A stretch of DNA of 64,000 nucleotides from an uncultured Clostridia bacterium (GTDB taxonomy: Bacteria > Bacillota > Clostridia > UBA1381 > UBA9506): contig CALYAO010000017.1 in assembly GCA_944393605.1 (NCBI GenBank), positions 24,121-88,120 on the forward strand. Direction: 5' to 3'. The position numbers were made by a program, and so were the translations under genes. This document shows positions 16,471 to 25,253 of the stretch, piece by piece (position 1 is the first letter of the stretch; the number at the start of each line of letters is the position of its first letter). A model generated the notes under the pieces. It was not told the DNA's origin. It ran no database searches and was given only the letters and a program-made list of their open reading frames with translations.

Positions 16471-18009
16471 ATGATCGCACTGTATGCCCGGCAGTCGGTG
16501 GAACGGGAAAACAGCGTCAGCATCCAGACGCAGCTGGCTTACTGCCGCACGGCACTTGGTCCCGACGTGCCCGAGGAGGAACTTGTCTGCTACACCGACG
16601 AAGGCTGGAGCGGGGGCACCACCAATCGCCCAGCATTTGCAAAATTGATGGCGGACATCGCACAGGGCCGCATCCAGAAGGTCGTGACCTACAAATTGGA
16701 TCGTATCAGCCGCTCCCTGAGCGATTTTGTGGGCATTCTCGCCCAATTCCAGGCCCATTATGTAGAATTTGTCTCCTCCCAGGAATGCTTTGACACCGCC
16801 TCCCTCTATGGCGACCTGATTCTAAAAATCCTCATGGTATTCGCCGAGTTTGAGCGCACCTCCATCATCAATCGCGTGCGGGACGCCTATGCCAAACGCA
16901 CAGACATGGGGCTGTATATGGGTGGGCGGCGGCCATATGGCTTTTGCCTGCAAGACACGGTAGAAGGCGGTATCCCCACCAAGGCCTATGTGCCCATTCC
17001 CGAAGAGGCCGCCGTCGTGCAGTTCCTCTTTGCCCAATACGCACAGCCCAACATGACGCTCTATAAGCTGCTGGACCGGCTTTCTGAAAACACGGCTGTA
17101 TCCGGCACGAGTAGGTCGTGGAGTACCGCGAAGCTCCGTGCCATTTTGATCAACCCGCTCTACGCGGCGGCAGACGCGGCGCTCTACCAGTACTTCGACA
17201 GCCACCGGGTCCGGATGGTGGACGGTCCCGCCGTCTACGACGGTACCCGTGCGGCCCGCCTGTATGGCCGCAGCACACATGACCGGACCCTGCCCGACTG
17301 GTCAGACATGAAGCTGGTCCTGCTCCGTCATGCAGGGCTAGTGCCGTCCGCAGTGTGGCTGGCATGCCAGCACAAGCTCGCCGCCAACAAACAGGCGGGC
17401 AACAGCCTGAGCAACCAAACAAGCAGGCTAGCGGGTCTGGTGGTATGCGGGCGATGCGGGCGCACCATGACCACCATCAAAAGCCGTCGCAAAGACGAAA
17501 CATGCCGCCGATTTTTTCAATGCACCGGGCATACGCATGCCCAAAGTTGTCCCGGCATCGGCCTGCCTATATATGCAGAGGACTTAGAAGCCCTAGCAAA
17601 CCGCCACATCGCTGCACGGCTGCACGGCATGGGAGAGCTTTTGGTGCCCCAGATGCCGACAACCTCAGACCCAGCGGCCCCCTTACGTACCCGGATGCAA
17701 GAAATCCAATGCCAACAGCGTCAGCTCGGAGAACTGCTCCTGTCCCCCGCGATGTCTCCCGAACTGCTGGCCATCGCCAACCGGCAGGCGGCGAGCCTTG
17801 CCGAGGACCGGTACCGTGTGGAGGCCGCACTCCGCGAGCATGCCAGACAGGATGCCGCACATGCACCCCGCTTTCGGCTCGCATCCCTTTGGGATACCGC
17901 CTCTTTTGACCAACGTAAGGCAGTAGCTCGGCTTCTGCTGGCAGGTGTGGTCATCCAGCCCGGCGGCGGCTGCACCTTCCTTTGGCAAACCTCTGTCGCC
18001 CCACCCTAA
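16471..18009 (+). CDS. Large serine recombinase
   Basis: The 512-residue protein is a site-specific serine recombinase. The N-terminal catalytic domain has LYARQSVERENSVSIQTQ with nucleophile Ser9, and the arginine motif KLDRISRSLSDF. A recombinase domain follows (about 160-300), then a zinc-ribbon (LVVCGRCGRTM with a later FQC and SC) and a helical C-terminal region. It is the type used by mobile elements for integration and excision. The ATG at 16471 follows GAAGGGGAGTGACACC. No other mobile-element genes adjoin it, so it is either a relic of an element or a stand-alone recombinase. Key catalytic residues appear intact. Confidence 0.9.
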   Translation: MIALYARQSVERENSVSIQTQLAYCRTALGPDVPEEELVCYTDEGWSGGTTNRPAFAKLMADIAQGRIQKVVTYKLDRISRSLSDFVGILAQFQAHYVEFVSSQECFDTASLYGDLILKILMVFAEFERTSIINRVRDAYAKRTDMGLYMGGRRPYGFCLQDTVEGGIPTKAYVPIPEEAAVVQFLFAQYAQPNMTLYKLLDRLSENTAVSGTSRSWSTAKLRAILINPLYAAADAALYQYFDSHRVRMVDGPAVYDGTRAARLYGRSTHDRTLPDWSDMKLVLLRHAGLVPSAVWLACQHKLAANKQAGNSLSNQTSRLAGLVVCGRCGRTMTTIKSRRKDETCRRFFQCTGHTHAQSCPGIGLPIYAEDLEALANRHIAARLHGMGELLVPQMPTTSDPAAPLRTRMQEIQCQQRQLGELLLSPAMSPELLAIANRQAASLAEDRYRVEAALREHARQDAAHAPRFRLASLWDTASFDQRKAVARLLLAGVVIQPGGGCTFLWQTSVAPP

Positions 18010-18029
18010 TCAGGGCGGCCCCATCATAC

Positions 18030-18065
18030 AAACAGCACCGGACCCTTAAGGGCCCGGTGCTGTTT
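18030..18065. terminator. Hairpin between the recombinase and GH130 genes
   Basis: AAACAGCACCGG and CCGGTGCTGTTT form a strong stem; one mismatch precedes the inner CCC/GGG pairs around a TTAA loop. T-runs are short on both sides. It probably serves both convergent genes. Confidence 0.75.
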
Positions 18066-18085
18066 CAAATTTATCGGTCCAATCC

Positions 18086-19255
18086 CTATTGCTGCAAACT
18101 TTCATTGTGCGCAATGAGCGCATACCGCTGTTTCACACAGTTGGCGGACGTCAGCCCGTCTGCGGGGGTGTTGAAGCAATAATCCACCATCTGCGCCACC
18201 GTGGTGGTCGCCACATGCATGCGGGTGTCGCTGGATCCATAGTAAATATACAGCACGCCATCCCGCTCGACCGCACCGTTGCAGAACACCACGTTGGAGG
18301 TATCCCCCACCCGTTCTGTACCCAAGGGCGCCAGAAAATGCCCGCCCGGCGCCGCAATCACCCGGCTCGGGTCATCCAGCGCCGTCATGAAGCAATACAG
18401 CACATACCGCAGCCCCGCCGCCGTGTTGCGCACGCCGTGGGCCACATGCAACCAACCCTTGTCCGTCTTGATGGGAGGAGCGCCCGCGCCATTTTTCACC
18501 TCTTTTATCGTGTGGTACACGCGCGGCTCAATGATAGACTCCTCATAGACCTCCGCATGGGCCATATCCTCCACCAACGCAAACCCGATTCCGCCGGCAC
18601 TTCCCACCTCAATAAATCCATCCGACGGTCGGGTGAACAGCGCATACTTGCCATCTACAAACTCTGGATGCAGCAGAACGTTTCGCTGCTGTGCCTTGCT
18701 TTTGAGATCAGGCAACCGTTCCCACTGCACCAGGTCCTTGGTGCGCGCGATTCCGCATTTGGCCACCGCCGAAGAGGTGTCCCCCGCAGGTGCATCGGGG
18801 TCATGTCGCTCGGTGCAGAACAGGCCATAAATCCACCCATCCTCATGGGCCGTCAGCCGCATGTCGTACACGTTGGTGTCGGGATCCTCCGTCTCGGGCA
18901 TACACACGGGCCTGTCCCAGAAGCAGAAGCCGTCCACCCCCGTCTCGCTCTCCGCAACCGCGAAGAAGGACTTGCGGTCATAGCCCTCCACGCGCGCCAT
19001 CAGGATAATCTTCCCATTCCAGACCATCGCGCCCGAATTCATGACCGAATTGATGCCCATGCGCTCCATGAAAAACGGATTGGTGTCCTCACACATGTCA
19101 TACCGCCAGGTGAGCGGCGCGTGGTCGCGGGTCAAAACGGGATCTTGCCACCGCTCATACACCCCGTTGTACCACGTGGAGTCCACCTGATTTTTCTTCC
19201 CAATCAGCGCCTCCTGCGCGGCCAGAACCCGCGCCTTTCTCTCTGCAAATTCCAT
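18086..19255 (-). CDS. GH130 mannosyl-glucose phosphorylase-like enzyme
   Basis: The 389-residue cytosolic protein matches glycoside hydrolase family 130, subgroup 1, whose known members phosphorolyse beta-1,4-mannosyl-glucose to mannose 1-phosphate. Five-bladed-propeller motifs are visible: [40 protein letters not shown] with [11 protein letters not shown], and [13 protein letters not shown]. The late motif [16 protein letters not shown] is also typical. The start is ATG at 19255 after AGGAGGGGTAAGGCA; an in-frame TTG six codons upstream lies inside this ribosome site. It is the last gene of an operon with a UroD-like gene and an (alpha/alpha)6 enzyme. The exact substrate is inferred. Confidence 0.85.
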   Translation of the reverse strand: MEFAERKARVLAAQEALIGKKNQVDSTWYNGVYERWQDPVLTRDHAPLTWRYDMCEDTNPFFMERMGINSVMNSGAMVWNGKIILMARVEGYDRKSFFAVAESETGVDGFCFWDRPVCMPETEDPDTNVYDMRLTAHEDGWIYGLFCTERHDPDAPAGDTSSAVAKCGIARTKDLVQWERLPDLKSKAQQRNVLLHPEFVDGKYALFTRPSDGFIEVGSAGGIGFALVEDMAHAEVYEESIIEPRVYHTIKEVKNGAGAPPIKTDKGWLHVAHGVRNTAAGLRYVLYCFMTALDDPSRVIAAPGGHFLAPLGTERVGDTSNVVFCNGAVERDGVLYIYYGSSDTRMHVATTTVAQMVDYCFNTPADGLTSANCVKQRYALIAHNESLQQ

Positions 19256-19287
19256 TGCCTTACCCCTCCTCAAATCCAGCTAAATCG

Positions 19288-20295
19288 TCAAATAATCTCA
19301 TCCCACACCTTAAACGTCTCATACACATTTTCGGGCTTGGCGCCGGGTCCAAACTCACAGTGTGCCACGCAGCCGCCCTGTTCCCACAGCGTCTCCTTGA
19401 TGCGGATGACCGCCTCCCGGATGTCCTGCGTCGTCCCATAGGGCAGCAGGTGCTGGCGGTCCATCTCTCCCCAGAAGGTGATGTGCCCCTTAAACTGTTT
19501 GAGCTTATCCAGCCCGATACAGAAAATCTGCGCATTTACGGTATCCAGCCCCAGGTCGATGAGCTCGGGGATGATGTCTAAGATATACCCATCCGAGTGC
19601 ATTTTGATCTTTTTGCCATGCTTATGCGCAATCTCGATGTAATCCCGGTACATGGGCCGAAAGAGCTCCTTCCAAATGGACGGGTTGATGAGGAGGCTGT
19701 GCTGCGAGCCCCAATCGTCCATGATGAACAGCCCCGACACGTCGGTCTGCGCCCATTGGGTCAGAAGCTCACAGTAGAAGGCATGCAGCTTTTCCAGGAA
19801 TTCCATTAGCTTCCTAGGCCGCGTGAGCAGGTCGATGTACAGCTGCTCGGTGCTGCGGATGAACTGGAGCTGCTCAAACGGGCGGGGGCAGTATCCTGCG
19901 GTCACATACTTGTCCGTATTTCGACAGAATTCGTTTACCTTATCCACATCCAGCGTCAGCAGCTCGGTGGGAAAGCGCACGTTGTCCGCGTCCTCCCACT
20001 CGTCCCCTCGGACGATGGGATCTTTTACCTCTCCTATGACACCCCGCTGGTAGTTGGTGAACACACAGCCCCACTCGTCCACATACTGGCCGATCTCTGT
20101 GGGATTCCCCTTGGTGACGGGCGGCGTCTTGTAAAAACCAGGGCAGGTTACCGTGTCCCGCGGGAAATCCCGGTAAAACTGCTCCAACTCCTCTTTGTAA
20201 TGGATCTCCGCCCAGGGAAGTGCATACATCTCCCGCGGAATCCGCTCGTTGTTTTGAAACTCCATGGTCTTAATGACCAGTTCTCTGGATGTCAT
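19288..20295 (-). CDS. UroD-like protein in a glycan operon (copy 1)
   Basis: The 335-residue protein has the uroporphyrinogen decarboxylase/cobalamin-methyltransferase TIM-barrel fold. Motifs include the N-terminal SRELVIKTMEFQNNERIPR, FIMDDWGSQHSLLINPSIWK and IKMHSDGYILDIIPELIDLG. The HSDG segment occupies the place of HSCG in the second copy (42419-43447), so a potential metal-binding cysteine is absent. No haem genes are nearby. It lies 12 nt after the (alpha/alpha)6 gene and 32 nt before GH130, so a role in carbohydrate catabolism, possibly one-carbon transfer, is an inference only. ATG at 20295 follows AGGAGGCACTGGT. Confidence 0.82.
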   Translation of the reverse strand: MTSRELVIKTMEFQNNERIPREMYALPWAEIHYKEELEQFYRDFPRDTVTCPGFYKTPPVTKGNPTEIGQYVDEWGCVFTNYQRGVIGEVKDPIVRGDEWEDADNVRFPTELLTLDVDKVNEFCRNTDKYVTAGYCPRPFEQLQFIRSTEQLYIDLLTRPRKLMEFLEKLHAFYCELLTQWAQTDVSGLFIMDDWGSQHSLLINPSIWKELFRPMYRDYIEIAHKHGKKIKMHSDGYILDIIPELIDLGLDTVNAQIFCIGLDKLKQFKGHITFWGEMDRQHLLPYGTTQDIREAVIRIKETLWEQGGCVAHCEFGPGAKPENVYETFKVWDEII

Positions 20296-20306
20296 ACCAG
20301 TGCCTC

Positions 20307-22325
20307 CTATTCCAGCACCACCCGCTTGGGTGTGCCCTCATATACAACTGATCCGTCCTTTACAATCCGCGTCCAGCCCGGCTTCATCTCAACGTCAATG
20401 GTGCTCCCACGATGCCGGTAGCCCCGGATGTTCACATACCCATCCTCGGGCGGCTGCGGCATTGCGACAATGCTGCCATCTAGCTTGGGGCACAGCCCCG
20501 CCATCCCGTACAGAACCGCCTGCAAACCCGCCACACCCGCGATGATGTTGGCACGCTTGTTGGCGGGGACGCCCGGCTTGTCACAGTAGTGCTCCTGCGG
20601 ATAGTATGGCAGCTGCCTGCCCATCCAGAAGTGCCGCTTTAGCACATCCCATGCCAATTCAGGGCATCCGCAGCCCCACAGCGTCTCCGCCAGATTGGGG
20701 CCGTCTCCGCCGTAGCTGCCCGCACCCGACCAATCGGGGTCGTTGAGCTCATAGTGCAAAGCGTCCTCTGCGGAGACGCTGCTCACGCCGTAGTCCCCCA
20801 AAAATGCACCATCCCGCACGTGCCGCAGGAGTTTCTCCTGCATCGCAGCGTCACATGCGCCGTTGCGCAGCACGTCATATGCCTGGATGGAGTACACCAT
20901 CTCCACATGGCCGCCGGGGTGGATGCAGCGGAACCAGCCCGCATCCGCATCCCACAGCTTGTCGCGAATGGCCTTGCGGATGGCATCCGCCTTCTCCCGC
21001 CATGCTGCAGCGCCCGGTCTGCCAAAGTGGTCCGCGAGGTCCGCCAGCCGATCATAGCACCAGGCCCGCTCCGCATTGGGGCTGGCAACCAAATATTCAT
21101 ACCCGCAGGTGCGCATCTCCAACAGATTGTGCTGCCGGCCATAGTCTTTGAGGCCATCCCGTTCTTCCAGGCGCGCCTCTTCGCCTTCCAGCACCCGCAG
21201 CATGTCGTCAAACAGCGCCTCCCCGCTGCCCGTCATGGTGACGCACATCCAGTAGAGATGAAACAGGGACCACAGGCTGTACGAATAGCTGCACCAACCC
21301 AGCCCGCCGCCATCCAGCGACATGCTGATGTGGCGGTCAATGCCCGACTGTAGCATCGCGCTAAGAAAGTCCAGCGTTTTGTCCCCCAACAGCATGATGA
21401 GGGTCTCGGCACTGTACCCCGCGACATCCCACGGGTAACAGCAGATGGAGCCGCCGTCAATGCCGCTGGTGGCCGGGAAGGGCTGCACAACAAACGCTTC
21501 CTTTTCCCACAGAGACACCAGCCCACTTGCCAGGGAGCGGTTGTAATAGCCCACAAGGCCCGGGATGTCGCTCTCCAGCGTGGGTACACCATCCGACGCA
21601 GCCAGCACGCGCGCTTCCCATGCCGCACGGGTCTCCTGCTGCCATGCCAAAAGGCTTGCAGGCCGCGTGACCGTCTCACCCGGCAGGGTCAGGACCGCCG
21701 CCGCCCAGAACCGCCGCACGCCGCCCGGCGCAAGCTCTCCTTCCCCATCCGCCTCGGTCAGCAGCGTCACCCGCACCTGGTCGTTCTCCCAAATGCTGTC
21801 TCCCACCGGGAGAGCCGCCTGCTCAGACGGCTGAGGAGGCATAAATTCCCACTCCCCCAGCGGCACCGTCTTAGGATGCCCCGGATCCAACGTCGTCTGC
21901 ACTTCCAGCGGCACCGCACAGTCCCCCCGGTTGGTCACGGTGAGCACCACCAGGACGCCCGCCCGGTGCACCAGCGGCACCAGCGCGCTTTCTACGCCCA
22001 AAGACAACAGCGTCTCCTCCACGCGGTAGTGGTAGGTGCCGGTGCGTGTGATGGCATCGGGCTGCCAGCGGGCGCCCGAAAACAGCAAGCCGCAGTCCTC
22101 TTTTCCCTTATTGCCCGTGTCCGGGATGACATGTCCATTCGCCACAAGCGTAAAGGACAGCGAAAGATCCCCTGCGGCAAAGGGCGGAGAAAAACACCCC
22201 TTGACGCCCGCCGCCGTATCCGCAAGCGGCGCACAGGTGCTCCAACCGCTCCCCACCCAGACGTGGTGCGCCGGGGATACGCATTTACGCAGATCCAGAG
22301 CAAAATCAGCAAGAGAAAACCCCAT
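20307..22325 (-). CDS. (alpha/alpha)6-barrel glycosidase-like enzyme, unassigned family
   Basis: The 672-residue protein has no signal peptide. The N-terminal half is beta-rich (about residues 1-260). The C-terminal half looks like an (alpha/alpha)6 barrel of the amylo-1,6-glucosidase/trehalase/GH63 kind, with CCYPWDVAGYSAETLIMLLG, MSLDGGGLGWCSYSYSLW and a late NLAETLWGCGCPELAW. Candidate acids cannot be chosen with confidence. It starts at ATG 22325 after AAGGAGGAGCGAC and heads the operon with the UroD-like and GH130 genes, suggesting hydrolysis or processing of an imported oligosaccharide. The longer open frame upstream overlaps its promoter and was not used. Confidence 0.7.
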   Translation of the reverse strand: MGFSLADFALDLRKCVSPAHHVWVGSGWSTCAPLADTAAGVKGCFSPPFAAGDLSLSFTLVANGHVIPDTGNKGKEDCGLLFSGARWQPDAITRTGTYHYRVEETLLSLGVESALVPLVHRAGVLVVLTVTNRGDCAVPLEVQTTLDPGHPKTVPLGEWEFMPPQPSEQAALPVGDSIWENDQVRVTLLTEADGEGELAPGGVRRFWAAAVLTLPGETVTRPASLLAWQQETRAAWEARVLAASDGVPTLESDIPGLVGYYNRSLASGLVSLWEKEAFVVQPFPATSGIDGGSICCYPWDVAGYSAETLIMLLGDKTLDFLSAMLQSGIDRHISMSLDGGGLGWCSYSYSLWSLFHLYWMCVTMTGSGEALFDDMLRVLEGEEARLEERDGLKDYGRQHNLLEMRTCGYEYLVASPNAERAWCYDRLADLADHFGRPGAAAWREKADAIRKAIRDKLWDADAGWFRCIHPGGHVEMVYSIQAYDVLRNGACDAAMQEKLLRHVRDGAFLGDYGVSSVSAEDALHYELNDPDWSGAGSYGGDGPNLAETLWGCGCPELAWDVLKRHFWMGRQLPYYPQEHYCDKPGVPANKRANIIAGVAGLQAVLYGMAGLCPKLDGSIVAMPQPPEDGYVNIRGYRHRGSTIDVEMKPGWTRIVKDGSVVYEGTPKRVVLE

Positions 22326-22349
22326 GTCGCTCCTCCTTTGTCGTTTTCC

Positions 22350-22411
22350 ATTATAGCTGTCCACAAAAACCAAGCCAATGGCCAATTTGACTTTTTCCTG
22401 TCTCTTGTGTC
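22350..22411 (-). promoter_or_regulatory. Promoter of the GH130 operon with a degenerate copy of the shared element
   Basis: On the minus strand TTGGCT (22373-22378) and TATAAT (22350-22355) are 17 bp apart. Ending exactly 20 bp before the -10 is a 36-bp stretch (22376-22411). Its last half GTCAAATTGGCCATTG agrees at about 10 of 16 positions with the strong copies, and its first half keeps several of the A-rich positions. The promoter is well supported; the regulatory match is tentative. Confidence 0.6.
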
Positions 22412-22448
22412 CCACAGCCCGCCGGCGCACATGCCGCCTATGCAAAAC

Positions 22449-22476
22449 AGCGGGCGCCGTTCGTGCTGCGCCCGCT
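22449..22476 (-). terminator. Terminator of the GH30/SLH operon
   Basis: On the minus strand AGCGGGCGC and GCGCCCGCT form a perfect 9-bp stem with a 10-nt loop, followed by GTTTTGC. It lies 40 nt after the stop codon of the 907-residue SLH protein gene. Confidence 0.75.
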
Positions 22477-22515
22477 GCCGATTGTCCTGTTTGAAGGGCG
22501 CTAGCCCCGTGGTGT

Positions 22516-25239
22516 TTATTTGTAAATAAAGCAGTCCCGAATATCGCTCCACTTACAATGGATCAGCATAAACGATGCGTCCGACCCATAGGTTTTGAAG
22601 TCACGGATATCGTTGACGCTGCCCCATTCCACCTTGTCTCGCTCCCGGTCGTACACACAGATGTTGACCGAGCCCGCCACATAGGTATACAGGTTTGCCT
22701 CATCCGTCTCAAACTCCAACGCGGGCAGGGAATCCCGCTTATACGTGGAGGTCACACGAACCCCGCCGCCACCCTGAGAATACACCATGGCATACACCAG
22801 GCCGACCTCATTTCTCGTCGTATTGGTAAACACAGATAGATCCATGTTGTCGGGGTTTTTCACTCGCCGGATGTCCATATCCACCGAAATCCCTGAAATC
22901 TCACCCTGTGCGTTGGTCGCGTATCGGATCACGTCCCCCCGTTCCAGCTGGATGTATTGGCCAGGGACAATCTCCCAATTGTTGTCATACACCGGCTTTT
23001 GAACGGTATTGACGCTGTCCACAAACAGGGACTTTAGCGCACCGTCCTCCATGAAATACAACCTCGGCACCTCTTCCCCTTCGCTGTTGACTGCCATGGT
23101 CACGCTGTCCACCATAGAGCAAAGTGCGTCGGTGGATGGAATGTCACTGCCCTCCTCCAGCGTGGTATTGGGCCATACGATAATGGAGGCAATTCCGCCG
23201 TCGCTGACATCATAAGCCACCAAATTTGCATACCGCTGGTTGTGAATAAAGCTGCTGTTTGTCCGGACTAGGAATTTTTCATCGCTGATTTGATCGTTGC
23301 CGGGACCGGCCGTCGGCACAAAGAATACCACTGTCTCGGTATTGGCAATGACGCGGCTCCCAAAGATCCCCGCGCCTGAGCGCCAGCTTTCGCCGTCTGC
23401 CGAGGTGGATACGTCCATCTTGCGTAGAGACGTCACAGGATCTTCCGAACTGGTCAGATTGGCAGTATCCACATAATTGATCTCATTTTTGGCGTTGGTT
23501 TTAAAGCGAACGACCTGCATATTGGTATAGCTGCCGCTGCCCTCCGTGACGGTGAGAAGCGCATACAGATCTTCCGGCGTCTTCCCTTTGACACCATCCA
23601 GCTCCAGTTTGTCCGCAACGTCCATCTCAACCATCGCACCATCGGTTGTCATGAGCTTGAGCTTAATCTCATTGTCTATCCCACCCATTTGCGCCACCTG
23701 CTTGATGTAACCATATTGGGTGGTATCATTGGTGGTACCGAGCTTGCCGGCAATCCTGCCCGCAAAATCCAGCAGGAAAGTTCCGGTATATCCGACCGCA
23801 ATTTTTCCCGCTTCCTCCAAAAAGGACGGCGCCACAGTATGCTGTATGCCATCCAGCCACATCTTATCTTCATCCAAGGCAACGGCATCCATGGTCCCCG
23901 TGATTTTTTGAGAGGAGACAATGATCTCCACATATGTCCCATCCTGGCTAGGCATGATGGTCAAAACCTGGTTGGCCATGAGGGAATTGAGCCGCATTTC
24001 CCGGCCTTCTATGTCCCGGATCACCAGGCCGTCTTTATCCTCCATTTCCCCATAGGCAAAGGCAGTATAGGGCGTATACTTACCGTAGATCACCCGGTCA
24101 CCCGTATCCAGCACCGAAAGCACGAATGTCTGATATTCCTGCACAAATGCGACGCCATATCCGGTATTGTTGTTGTCAACGAGCGTCAGCTTCCCATCCG
24201 CCTCCAGCAGACGGGATAGGTCGTAATCAGGATATGCGATACCGTTGAAAATGATGTCCACACTGGTCAGCAGGGTTGCAAACGTGCTTCTGCCATCCTC
24301 CTGGAAATAGGTGATCCGCCCGCTCTGAACGTCGATCAAGTCCTTGCTGTCAATCTCCAGCACATTGGTCCTGGCCTGAGATACATAGAGCAGCTGATAG
24401 TCCCCTTCCGCATCTTCCTGATAGTAGGCTTTGACGCCATAGCCCAGCAGGGAAGCCGCATCCGTCTCTCCGACGTAGGCCAAAACGGATGTGCCCCGGC
24501 TGTCCGTGATCAGGACCTGACCTCTGGGGGTTTTCGCATCGACCGAAGCCAGGCCGGTAAATGCATTGGCTTGGATAACACCACTGATGACATCGCATTC
24601 TAAAAACTTGGTCAACACATTCTCCCCAGGGACGATGACAAAATCAGCCTGTTCCCCAATGCCCTTGAGCTGTGCAATGTCAATCTCCAGCATGTTGTAG
24701 AGCATGACGGCCGCCTGCGACTTCGACAGAGTCTGGCCCAGCGTCAGCCCTTTAAGCACCCCTAGGTTGGCCGCCCGGGCCAGATACCCAGACGGGAAAC
24801 CGCCCATGTTCTCCGCCTGCTGCCAATACCCCAACAGGCGGATGACAATGCTGACCGCCTCCGCCGGCGTTATAAGCTCATCGGGACGGAAGATGCGTCT
24901 GCCATAGCCACTGATCAGACCGTGCTGTTCCGCCGTCATCACCGACCGGTAATAGGGGTGATCGGGTTCCACATCCCGGAACACATCCGTCTCTGCCGGA
25001 ATAAAGTCGGGAGCGATGAGCTGGACCAGCATATCCACAAACGCCGCCCGGGTCATTTCCTCATCGGGGCGGAACTCCCCGCTGTCCGTCAGCGCGCCAA
25101 GGGCTGTCAGCACCTCCACGGCCTCCCGGTAATCCGCGTTGGCCGGCACGTCCGAATATGCCGCCACGCCGGCGCCAAGCGGTAGGCCCACTGTCAGCAG
25201 GCATACCGCCAAGGCCAGACATAACCATTTCTTCAGCAA
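22516..25239 (-). CDS. SLH-domain surface protein with about 700 unassigned residues
   Basis: A 907-residue exported protein. The signal peptide is LKKWLCLALAVCLLTVGLPLGAG in part, cleaved near residue 26. Three SLH modules follow at about 27-200 (YSDVPANADYREAVEVLTAL, TRAAFVDMLVQLI, LITPAEAVSIVIRLLGYW). The rest has no family I recognise; it is beta-rich with repeated short strands and could be a structural scaffold. The start is a TTG at 25239, 8 nt after GGAGG; no better ATG exists nearby. It is 14 nt after the giant repeat protein gene, as the last gene of the operon. Confidence 0.78.
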   Translation of the reverse strand: MLKKWLCLALAVCLLTVGLPLGAGVAAYSDVPANADYREAVEVLTALGALTDSGEFRPDEEMTRAAFVDMLVQLIAPDFIPAETDVFRDVEPDHPYYRSVMTAEQHGLISGYGRRIFRPDELITPAEAVSIVIRLLGYWQQAENMGGFPSGYLARAANLGVLKGLTLGQTLSKSQAAVMLYNMLEIDIAQLKGIGEQADFVIVPGENVLTKFLECDVISGVIQANAFTGLASVDAKTPRGQVLITDSRGTSVLAYVGETDAASLLGYGVKAYYQEDAEGDYQLLYVSQARTNVLEIDSKDLIDVQSGRITYFQEDGRSTFATLLTSVDIIFNGIAYPDYDLSRLLEADGKLTLVDNNNTGYGVAFVQEYQTFVLSVLDTGDRVIYGKYTPYTAFAYGEMEDKDGLVIRDIEGREMRLNSLMANQVLTIMPSQDGTYVEIIVSSQKITGTMDAVALDEDKMWLDGIQHTVAPSFLEEAGKIAVGYTGTFLLDFAGRIAGKLGTTNDTTQYGYIKQVAQMGGIDNEIKLKLMTTDGAMVEMDVADKLELDGVKGKTPEDLYALLTVTEGSGSYTNMQVVRFKTNAKNEINYVDTANLTSSEDPVTSLRKMDVSTSADGESWRSGAGIFGSRVIANTETVVFFVPTAGPGNDQISDEKFLVRTNSSFIHNQRYANLVAYDVSDGGIASIIVWPNTTLEEGSDIPSTDALCSMVDSVTMAVNSEGEEVPRLYFMEDGALKSLFVDSVNTVQKPVYDNNWEIVPGQYIQLERGDVIRYATNAQGEISGISVDMDIRRVKNPDNMDLSVFTNTTRNEVGLVYAMVYSQGGGGVRVTSTYKRDSLPALEFETDEANLYTYVAGSVNICVYDRERDKVEWGSVNDIRDFKTYGSDASFMLIHCKWSDIRDCFIYK

Positions 25240-25253
25240 ATTACTCGCCTCCT

